64,000 nt of DNA from the NCBI GenBank assembly GCA_013350335.1, contig CM023536.1:40370314-40434313 (forward strand), given 5' to 3'. Position 1 is the first letter of the stretch. Each line of letters opens with the position of its first letter. Positions 45,031 to 56,800 of the stretch are shown in pieces. The position numbers and the translations under genes were made by a program. This DNA comes from Chimonanthus salicifolius. Lineage: Eukaryota > Streptophyta > Magnoliopsida > Laurales > Calycanthaceae. Below the pieces are notes generated by a model that ran no database searches, was not told where the DNA came from, and saw only the letters and a program-made list of their open reading frames with translations.

Positions 45031-45304
45031 TAGCTAGCTACTCATTGTTACAAGAGCCAATATGTATCAACACTAAATAAGATAAATCTGTTTGATAGTG
45101 ATGTTGAATTCTATAAGAGCTCCACTCATGAAGAACATGCTTTGTCACTAGATTTATTAAACTAATTATATTCTAATTTATTTATTTTTATTAAAATTTT
45201 TGAAAAGAAAAAATAGAAATCCACCAGCCAGCAAAAAACTAGAATTGAATTTGACATATCCATCACCACCAACTAGACAAATATCCAAGTAGCCGAGACC
45301 CAAA

Positions 45305-45640
45305 GGTAGGGCTGAAAACCCGACCCGAGTTGATATATATGGAACCCGACCCGACCCAACCCAAATTCTCAACCCGAACTCCAGAACCCGACCGGATCCG
45401 AATTCTAATCCAAATTCTGACCTGACCCGCATTCTGAACCCATTTTAGCCTAATTTTAGATCGATCGGGTTGGATCGGATCGGTTTACTTATAAAATCCT
45501 CAACCCGGCCCGACCCGAATTTCATGTGGGTTTTTATCAACCCGACCCGACCCACTGGCCCGAAATTCTTGACCCCCACATGATTTCTCAGGTCGGGTCA
45601 TGCGGGTTGGGCCAAAACCCAACCCGAGTTGCAGCCCCGT
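45305..45640. mobile_element. hAT-type MITE rich in CCCGACCCGA words
   Basis: The segment opens TAGGGCTGAAAACCCG and closes with the reverse complement of GGGGCTGCAACTCGGGTTGG, a well-known MITE-like wording in plants. The inside repeats ACCCGACCCG many times. CAAAGG occurs at both flanks but no clean 8-bp TSD was found. Short frames here are by-products. Confidence 0.55.
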
Positions 45641-46519
45641 CAAAGGGAAACAATAAATATATGGGAAAATCACTAACTGGAAAACTCCAGATTAGGATTT
45701 AACAGACATACCAGTCACCACCAAACAAATAAAAAAATACCCAAGAAAAAGAAACACTTTAATAAGGTTGAATTTAATCAAGAATAAAAGATATAAATAC
45801 CTTGACAATTTTCTAATCTGTTCTTGCAATGCATGACCAAACGACTACTTACAATTCAATTCCACGGGAACCAATGCAGAATAAAAAAATTGGTGCCTTT
45901 AGTTACTCTGGTATGGATCATGAAATCAACCCAAGGACAGGAAGAATCATGAATCGACAATGAAAAAACACAGAATGAACTAATACAGTGATAGGATCAC
46001 TTATTTGATGATTTATTGTCAGTAACAGGCACCCAGAGTTGGCTGAGTGCCCACATTTTGAGGAAAACACTGTATTTAATCTCCAATCTGAAAATTCCAA
46101 CCCAAAAGGAGAAGAGTTGTTAACATGCAAGAAACTTCAAGCAGCAAGCAAACCATCTGAAAAACAAAGATGGGGCTTGGTCCAGTTTCATGTTTCAGAG
46201 GTAGCTCGACCTTTCCACATTATCTGTTTGGCTGGTCATATGTTATCAACCCAACCCAGCCCATAACTTCTGCCTAAAATGGCACTAAAAGATTCTTTGC
46301 CAACCCTTTCCATTTGATTCCCAATTTTTTTTCTACTCAGTTGGAACTCATTCCGCTTCCCCTTTGAATGTGCAATCGAAAAGGAAACACAATCCAGGGG
46401 AGCTAAACAATTTGTCTAACGTCAATGTAGAACATCAGCATAGCCTTATTTTGTTTCATGTAGTAACTGGAAAGTGTATCCATATTTGCTTCCATTAAAC
46501 TGTTGAGGAATCATTCTAA
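45641..46519 (-). other. Downstream flank and probable 3' UTR of MRS2
   Basis: No coding frame with motifs. The first few hundred bases below 46520 are likely 3' UTR of the transporter. A polyadenylation site was not placed. Confidence 0.4.
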
Positions 46520-46606
46520 TCAAGATCCAACAAGCCCCTTGTGGCGGGCATAAGAAATTATCAATAAAAATAAGGATGCGCAAGCAATTCCTGTGAGGAC
46601 CACCAC
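46520..46606 (-). CDS. MRS2: MRS2 last exon: membrane helix 2 and stop
   Basis: 28 codons plus [23 protein letters not shown] then RHKGLVGS. It forms the second membrane helix and the short C-terminal tail. The acceptor is gaacag. Confidence 0.93.
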   Translation of the reverse strand: MVVLTGIACASLFLLIISYARHKGLVGS

Positions 46607-47762
46607 CTGTTCAACAACACAACCAAAGGGAAGCACATTGTTTAAACATGAGAACAGCATACACTTACTCAAAAGTCCTATTGATAAAATAAGATGATCC
46701 TTGTGCAGTGGCTCACATGGATCCCATGCATGCAAGAGAGAGCCATTAGATCTAAATCAATGATTGGATTTTCAGAAGCAGATTCTGGCCTCAAAACCAT
46801 GAAAATAAAGCAAATACCACTTTAGAAAACCACATGGCATGTGCACACAGTGATTTACACAAGCCACCAACAAATCTCTCTCTCTCTAACATTGCTTTCT
46901 AACAAACCTAATAGACAAGCTTGGACCCGAAAATCAACAGAAAATAGGAGCGCAATTTTATCAAATTCAATCCCATGGCTAGTCATTCAAACTGATTTTT
47001 TATAAGTATATATCCAAACATAGATCTTCAAAATCCACCAAACTCCATGATCATAGGTGGACTCCACATGGAGCTCTCGCCATGGGATATGTCGCTGATC
47101 ATTTCCACACATTGATTCCATAAGTTATTTCCTCCACTTTTTAATCAAATTTCATATGTTCTCTGGAAATCCCAATTTGGTCAATCATTCCACATCCAAG
47201 GCAATCGAAGATCCAAAATTGAACATTCACTTCCTAATTCTCATTGAAAGCACACACACAACAAATCTGAGACCATGGGCTGCAGAACAAGGGAAAAATC
47301 TCTCCATATTTCTTGTTCTCTCTCTCTCTCTTTCAATCCAATAAACCCAGGTTAGTAGAATAAATCTACACCCATTTTTTGGACCAATGGTAGGTATCCA
47401 TGTCATTATAGTCTTTTTTGTGTGATGTAGAATAGGGTGCTGACTACACCAGTTTGACTAGGGTTTTTCTTCCCTAAGAATAGTTCTCATGAGACTTTAA
47501 TACAAACTTTTGATTGTGGCACCCACATTAGACTAATTAATGCAATTCCCCCACCCCCCAAAAAATGGCCGTAAATTGTTCCCCTACCCAATTTCACACA
47601 AATTTGAATTTTAAAGGCCATTGATCTAACCTCATGAATTTTCACTGTTAGTAGATAAATGTTAAATTTTGAGAGGCATAAAAACAATGACTTCTCTTAT
47701 CCAAGGCCTTTCAAACCCACCATCTGTCTCTCTGTCTCTGTCTGTGTGTGTGTGTGTGGGGG

Positions 47763-47810
<48 letters not shown>

Positions 47811-50800
47811 GTTGCTAGGTCATGTGTTTTGTCATATGCAAAAGCCACTAAAATAGGATGCAGTTTTCTCCCATTTGTGCATAATGATACCTAAGACCCA
47901 TTGTGCCGAGGATAATCTTGTATTGATAAAGTAACCAAATAAATAAACAAATATGTCCTTACCCATTTAAATATATATCCATGGTTGTCATTCCATGTAT
48001 ATGGGATGTTCATGCCAAATATTGCAGCGACCAATGAATAAATAGAAAGGCACACGGTTCCAGAACTCAAGAAGAGTTCTAGCTGTGAAGAAATGGGAGA
48101 AAAGATTAGCAAATCCTAAGAAAACTGCAATCTAAACAATTACCATTAACTGAATAGAGACAAAAGTGTAGCAGTGTATCAGATAGCCTGTTATGGAGAA
48201 TCTCACCTGAATCAGCTGATTCCGGTGATTGTCTAGCTGCAATAAAACAAAATAAGAGTGGAAAAATACACTTGAGATGGCTTAAAATGGTTACATGCAA
48301 TCATAATAGTTATTTCTAGATACCAAATTTAAAATTTGATAAATAAAGCGCATTGGACAAATTGTCACCTGGATATTAATGTAATCCTCTGTGTCATCAA
48401 TGTACTCACGCAACTGAAAGAATATTAACTAGTGAGAAAGTATTCCAAAGTATCTAGGTCATAAGACAAAAAGAGGGGAAAAACACTTGGATCATTCTTA
48501 GTTCTAAGAAATATGGTGTCAGAACCATATGCTCATGATTTTCCTTATATTTTTTGAACAGTAACAGAAAAAATTGATTAATTGAAAAAACGAAGTACAA
48601 AGAGAGTCGAAACATCAAACAATATTGGCCTAAGAGGTTTAGGCCAAGAAGAGAGAAACAAAACAGCAACAAAAATAGAAAGCGTCTTCGCCTTTTATAA
48701 AAACACCACCCCTGATAATAGATTGTTTACTCCATGTTTAGCAAAGAAATCTGCAACCTCATTTGCTGTGCAACCCACCTTTCACATTATTTAGTTCCTG
48801 AACTGCAGTAAGTATAAAGGAATCACTTAATCATTCACCAATGCAGAAGGCAATGGACTGACATTTTTCTGGATGATTGGTGCCTACTTCACACACCTAT
48901 TGGCTTAACCTGTACGTGTCTCTTCCATCAAGGGAAAAAGTGAGAATTCCATGCTATGGTTCAAAAAAAGTATGCCAGAGCTCTAGAGTAACACTGAGAT
49001 CTAGGCAGTTGATAAAAGGCTAAATTTGTGTACTCGCCATGTATCTTGTGTGTGTGTGTGTGCATGTAAGCATGCGTGAGGGAGAGGGGTAGAGAGAGAG
49101 GAGTTAAGAGAGCAATATTTGACATAAATACATAATTGCAAGCATAAATTTCAATTTTTATCATCTACCAATATGACAGCATACAAAATTGTTACATGCA
49201 ATAACTATAGAGTTCAAATTTTGTTACTTCAAATCTTTGAAAGGCCTATTGGCTGTGCCATTTGATGTGACCAATAAACCTGTGAAGATGATGCCACCAT
49301 TTTATAATAATAACAATAATAATAGTAATAATAGAAAAAATCAGAGAAAATGAAATGTAGGTCATTGTAATTTCTAGTACAAAATCTGACATAATGATCA
49401 CTATGAATTACCAATACATACCGTGGTCAATTTGTTTAATGTACCATCAATTTGCATGAAATATGCCTGTACAATACAGAAGATCCACCTTAGCTTTTGC
49501 ATTTGATCAAATATATATTATAACAAGGTGCAAACGATTACCTCAAGTAACATTTCAAGCTCCTCAACATCGTTTTCGTTGCCATGAATTGTTGCTGCAC
49601 TTACCCTGCTTGCCCTAGATATCTTTGAACCTATAGTTGGTGAGGCAGGGAACCAATTGGGTACACAAGAGCCACTGACAGGTGAAGATGCACCAGCCAA
49701 TTTTCTTGACAAGTATAGGTCTGCCATATCATCATCATCATCCAAAAGTTGTTCGAGTTCATCCCTTACCTGAAAAGGCATAGAATTTGCTTAGTAGACA
49801 GGGCCTTGCTGCTGTAATCAGGATTACTTAATATTCAAGAATTAGCAGCATGAGGTAAGAAACTAGAACTTACATAGTCAATCTTGATATTAGTGTCATA
49901 GAATTATACTTCTTCCAGAGTCCCTCAGTGTACCATAATGTAACATGTATTTCATTCTTGTAGTGCTGCAGAGCAGCATTAGGAGTTGACTTCTATCTTT
50001 ATATATAAAAGATGATGATAACCCATACCCCTCTTTAAGCAGCACTTTTCATGAGCTCACCTATGTGCAACCCATCTATGATAATGGTGATGAGTCCATT
50101 GGGAAGGTCTATCTTGAACTTGTGGCAAAGATCATCTTGATTAGATTGATCAAGCCATGATTTTCAAAGCCATAAAAATTTTGCAAGTTAAGTAATAATT
50201 TTTTTGAGGGCTCAGAAAACATGCCTTAATCAATCTAATCAAGATAATTTTTGGTAAACTATAAGTCCAAGCTTAGGCCATTCCAATGGACTAATCACCA
50301 TTATTACAGGTGGTCACTACATGAAACTCGGTAACAGCCTTGTGGGGCTCACCTCGCCCACAATCACTCCTCCCCCCTCATACCCATCTATCCCCTGTGA
50401 ATTAGATCCTCAACCAATTTGACCCTATTCTAAGTTAAATGGACCATTGATCTAACCCCATAAAGTTTATATCGTTGGATTAAAAAACTGAATTGTTGGG
50501 ACCTGATGCTACAGTAACTTGTGGAATGCTCATATTGTGACCATAGTGAGACCCATCTTCATGCATCTAGACTTGCAATGAAAAGATACCTCTGGATTTG
50601 TCTATTATTTTCTAAGATTACTAATACTTTGGATTTTTTTGCCCCTCCAGATTTAGAATTCAGTTTTTTCATTTTACAAATTTAAGAGATTTCAGCAACT
50701 CAGAACTTTCTTGCCCTTAGATCTGATGACCCACTAGATCTTTTACTTCGGAACCAAACAATCAATCAACTCAGAATGGGTTCAAATTAGGTTTTTATCC

Positions 50801-53800
50801 AATTCACAAGGTACGGTAGGGTGGGGCATAGGTGAGCCTCATTTGGCTTTTGTCACCCATGGATGATGTCACCCTTGGGAACTTGAGTATTTTCCTCCAA
50901 GACCAGTTCTCATGAGTGACGAGACCTTCATGCAAACATTAGTTTGTGAAGCCCACTGGCGATCAGATGGATGCTTGCACAAGGTACTCATTCTTTTCCG
51001 TTAGATGATGCACAGTAGCATTGTAAACATGTCTAGCCGAATTTTCAAAATCTTAAGTGGGCCCCACATGCAGAACACATGCATTATACTAGTACAGTAT
51101 CATTTCTTATCTCTTTTTCCTATCCATTGGATCAGCCACACTTCATTCTATGCTCCCACTACGGGATGGGGTTTGGGTCCCTTTGCAAAGAAAGGCCATT
51201 GCTTGGTTTATACAGTTATAGTGCAATGGAATAATTTTTTAGAACGAAGCACATTTTTGTAGGATAAATTCATATTTCATCCAACTGGATATGTTTTCTG
51301 AATCGTATAGTGTATCCTTGGGAAACTTTATTGTGAGACCAATGTATTTAATTATTTATCATTTTATGATTGGAATAAAATTTTAGTTATCAATATAGAG
51401 AGAGACAAAGGGCAGGTGAATTCACCTTAATCAAACCTAGCAAAGTAGTCAAAGTGCAAGGCGCAGTCAAAGTGCCAAAAGGTCCTAGAGCCTAAGGTGC
51501 AAGGGACACCCCCAGGTGCGGGCTTAATTTTTCAAATGTACTTATTTGTATAGTTCAACAATGATACCACACTGCCTATAGTGCAAGGCACTCTTCTTTT
51601 TTTTTTTTGGCGCACTAATTTACACGACGACACTCATTAATCCTATAAATACCAACCTACAAATCATTTCTCTCGACTCCTTGTTCTACTAAAAGATCTG
51701 CAATGGAATTAGATAATCTATTCACATGATTGAAAGTAAAGTTACTTAGATCAATACAAGAAGTGATCATTTCAATCCAGATCTCAGGTTGGAAAAAGTA
51801 ATTTGCCTTGTACATGTAAACAATAGCCTTCTCAAGATCGAGAGAAATATATAGAGAGAGAGAGAGAGTAGAGAGAGTAATTGCCTTCTCCAAAAGGGAG
51901 AAAGGATACTGAAGCTATAACTAGAGGAGTGAGTAAAACAGAAAGAGGAAAAACTCAATGCACCCAATACAGGATATCATGATTATAAATAGCCCACTCG
52001 ATAACAAGGAGAGAGAGTGGATATAAAAAAAGAAATTACTAACTCCAACAATCATTGCCAACCACCTAATCTAAAATGGTTGTTGCAATCCATTAACATA
52101 TTTGAGGTCGAGTATCTATTTATTGCCTCGGATTGAAAGACGAAGAATGATTTATGGGGCTAAATTTATCTTTGGAAATATCAAAAAATTACCTTAATAT
52201 GGTGGGTCTAGCAAACTCCATCATTCCATCACCTTTTATTCAAATTGTAATGCTATCCATTGTTTAAAGAAAATGAAAAATAATATCGGCCAATGGATAA
52301 AGGTTTTTTCCTCCATAAATAACACAATGATCCATTTGAAAGACATTTCTAGTCAAGGGAATGCTATTAGGAAGCTTATTTTGCAATTGTAGGTATTGAC
52401 AGAAGTTTTTTTTGCAAAATAACTTCAAAAATACATGATTCGGATCTTTGTAAGTCACATCAAACTAAACTTGACCTCATACAGATAACCAAAAATTCCT
52501 TACAATCATGGTTTAGGCACCACTTTGGAGATCCTTCAATTACTTCCTAAACACAACTTACAAATTGTGAATCAGTTACATGGATTAAAAGATATAATGT
52601 GCGTCCCACCGAGATCACATGATCATCACTCAAATATCATCTCAAAGATCCTTAAGCTCGCTTGCAAATACAACCTATGGCTCTCAAATCCAAGACCAAT
52701 GAGAAAGTTACACTTTAATTACCCAAACTACAAATTTAGGTGCACTTTACGATCTTGTGGGGCTGATTAAAAGATTTGAGAATGCTTCAAATCCTATGCT
52801 AGTAGAAAGATCATGGAATCCACTTTCCAACGCAATTTACATCCCAAATTGGACTTCAGGCAATGAAAATACAAGAAAAAAAGGGAAAAACTACGTAGAA
52901 GGAACCCCCAACATGCAGTTCATAAACTGCAATGTGTGGTTCTAGGAACCACAACATGGGAATTTTCTCCTCTTTTTAATGGATTTCTTCGCCTATAAAT
53001 AGGCTTCCTTGGAGACACTCTGGGCATCTTGTTGACCTTGAAGAAGAGTAGAGTCTAAAAGCTTTTCAAGCACCTAAGAGTCTGATTAAACCTTTTTTGG
53101 TTGTGTTTCTATGTCTATAAAATGGGTGTAATTCCTACAGCTGAATATACATACAAAATGCAACATTCTCCTTCTCTCTCAATTTCTCCTCTTCTCCTTC
53201 ATTTCCTCCTTGTTATTCTACAACATGGTATCTAAGAGCCAATTTTTTCTGGTTTTGGACTGTGTAAAGATGTTCACTACGATTCATCAGCAGGGCCCAT
53301 TTTATAGCTTTTAGACGAACTAGAGGATGCCCAGTCTGGCATTTTTTGCTTTCGTACCTTAGGTCTAGCCTAATATCCTACTTCAGACCTTGGGAGTCCT
53401 TCCATCATAGCCGCACCTAGTCCGTTATTGCATTTCACTGGTTGTTTCAAGGATTTTGATCAAGTGGGGCCAACTGTTGACCCTTTTTCTCAAAAATCTG
53501 CTGTATTTGAGCACTCTAGTCTTTTTTGTGATTTTTCTGGCATAGAACAGTGCTTTTGTGTGCTGTAATATTTGGATTTATTATCTATCCATCTACCCAC
53601 ACATATTTGCACTATGTTCGATTCTACATTATCTTTTGGAAGTTCTAGCACTTTGGGGACTGATTATATTCTTGGGCAATCACCTTCAGATCCTACATAT
53701 ACTGGCAAAATCACCACTCTCCTTAATGAGACAAATTATCTCCAATGGTGTTATTCTGCCAAGATGTTTATTGGAGCTCGACAAAAATTGGACTATATTG

Positions 53801-56800
53801 ATGGGACAACAACTAAGCCTAAAGAATCTGATCCCCATTATAAAGAGTGGAAAACCAATAATTAAATGGTTCAATCTTGGTTACTTCATTCGATGGAATA
53901 ACACATTTGACAGTGTCTGTATGCTTCCCATGGTGAAAAAGATCTGGAATACTGTAAACAATCTTTTTTCTGATCATAATAATTCTACCAAAATTTATCA
54001 GATAGCACCTTTCAAAAGAAAAATTATCAGATAGACCAGGAAACTGCTCAATTGCATCAGGGGGAATCTAATATTATCCAGTACTATACTCAAATGAAGA
54101 GTTATTGGTTAGCGTTAGACCATCTAGAGAATTTCAACTTTAAGTGCCGTGATGATGTCGGTTACACAAGCAATTTATTGAGAAAAGGCAAACCTTTAAG
54201 CTACTTGCTGGGCTTAACCTAAATTTGAACCAGTTCATCCTCAAATTCTTAGTACTACCCACTGCTTTCCTCAATATGGTATACGCTGCCCTATTTCGAG
54301 ATGAGTGGCGATAGTAAGTTATGACAACTCCGCACGTATAATTTGAACACTCCTCTCTCAATCGAGTAAAGCCCTTATTGCTTATGCCTCACAAAGAAAA
54401 TCCAGTACTTTTGCTGATTGACGTGATCCTGCTTCAAAAGGATCCAAATCGTCAAAGAAAGGGAGTCGTTCTTGCACACATTGCAAGAAGACCAACCACT
54501 TTGTAGATATATGATATAAATTGCATTAAGAGGTTGTTTCATCATCTTCTTTGCCTCCTATTGACATTGTTTAGGTTCCATGCCATGACTACGGTTCTCT
54601 CATGCACGATAAGATGCATATGAGAAGTATTCAATCCTCTGAAACTCCTCAAACTTCTCTTTCCCAGGCAGGTAGTCGTGCTCTTTGTGGATCATTGGAA
54701 GAAACTGTCGATCACCTCTTCATTAGATGCCCTTTTGCCCAGTACTTATGGACCAATTTTGTTAACCCTATGACGTACCATGGGACTTTGAAAACTCTTG
54801 TGATGGATTATTGAGATCTTGGTCCCTCTCTGGTCTTGACACTAGAAGGAAGTTGGCCTAGAATACGATTCCAGCCATCGTCTTTTGAACCTTTTTTTCT
54901 TGATGATAGAAGGTGTCCAGGCGTCTCACCCAACAAGTCATTCGGGGCATGTGAAAACCTCTCAATACGCACACACCGGGTAAGTCTACGGGAAATGGCC
55001 TTTCATTGGGGTTGTGCGTGAATCGAACCTAATACCTCGCTTCATGAGGCAAGCGCCTTGATCGTCAGGAGGCGAGCACCTTGAGTGTCTTTTGAACTAT
55101 TTGGAAGGAGAGAAATTCCAAAATCTTTGAAGGGAAGTCCACCGAGGTCAGCGAGCTCTTTCAAAAAGTCAAATGGAGGCTTTGTGTTTGGCTACTTTCT
55201 AACAAAGAATTCAAGGGCCTTAAAGCCAACAATTGCTTTCTTTTCGTCGTGGGAATGTTGCATGAGCAGACACCCTCAGAAACCAAAGATCTCGGTCAAT
55301 TGGTCACCTCCTCCAAGAGGTGTCCTGAAATTCAATGTGGATGGGGCTTCTAGGGAAAAATCGGAACCAACAGGGATAGGTGGTGTTCTTAGGGATCATA
55401 ATGGCCAAACATCTTTGGTTTTCACAGAGTCAATGGAGATTAGGGATTCAAATAAGGTGGAACTACTCAGTATTAGGAGAGCTTTGAGTCAACCATGAAT
55501 TGTGCGATTTTAGCAACCTTGGCCTTGACCATTGAGCAAATTCCGGGGATAGAAAACTAATGATTGAAGGGGATTCGACGATATCTATCAAACGGGCAAA
55601 GGGTTTGAAGCGACCTCCCTGAAAATTGATTACCACGGTAAAGGAGTTAGGGCTCTTGTTTCAAAACTTGACGTATCCTTCACAGAAGTCAGTCACACAG
55701 TTAATGGTGTGACAAATTTCTTTGCTAAGAATGGAGTCGACAATACTGTCTCTGGCGTCTTTCAACTTTGAGAAAGAAAGACCATGCTTGAAGCTCATCT
55801 GTTTGCACTTCTTTGTTTTGTTTTGTTTCTCTTAGATGTATTTCCTCATATGTATTCTCTAGGTCTACTTCTTTTAGACCCTTTTCAATTTGATAGTTTT
55901 ATACTCAAATTTTCTTTATTAATATAATTCACCTTTGTTACCGCTCAAATATGCATATTGAAATTACCAAGGCAAGAATATCCCATCTGCATTTCAAGTT
56001 ACTTCCAGCAGTCGTTGGATAATTGACTTTGGGGCACTTGACCACATGGTTGGTATGTCTCATCTTTTTTTATCTTTGCATTAGTCTCCAAATGAAATGT
56101 TAGACTTGTTGATGGTACCTCTACCCATAGCAAAGGCACCACTCCATTTTCTTCTATGCAATAATTGCATTGTTTGTACCAAATTTATCCACTAATTTGA
56201 TACCTATTAGCTCTCTTACAAAAAACCTAAATTGGTCAGTGACTCTTCCCCACTCATTGTGTCATGTAGGATCTATACACAAAGTAAACGATTGGTAGTG
56301 ATCATGAAAACAGGAGTCTTTATGTCTTCGATACTTCCTTTGGTTCTTCCACGGCTTGTGCGCCTGCCTATGACAACGTTTGGTTGTGGCATCATCGCTT
56401 CAATCATCCTTCTGATGTTGTTCTCAAATCTTTAATTTTGTCTTTACAATTTAATAAATTTGTTTGTAACAGTTGTCAATTTGGGAAACATCATAGACCC
56501 ACTTTTGTTTCATCTACAAATAACAATATCTCTAGTTTTATGTCTTTAATTCATTCTTATGTATGGATGGCTCCTATTACTTCTCAAGATTGATTTTTTT
56601 TTTTACTTAGTCACATTTAGTGATGATTCTTCTCGTACGATGTGGTTATATTTGATGAAACATAAACATGAAGTCTTTCATCACTTCTGCACATTTCATA
56701 AGTGGGTTACCACACTATTTAATTGTCCTATCAAAGGATTGCATAGTGATAATGGTGGACAATCTATATCTACTCCATTCTTGAAATCTTTGCAGGACCA

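Noticed and set aside
47659..47856. Arg/Glu repeat frame
   Set aside because: Translation of a (GA)n microsatellite in an MRS2 intron.
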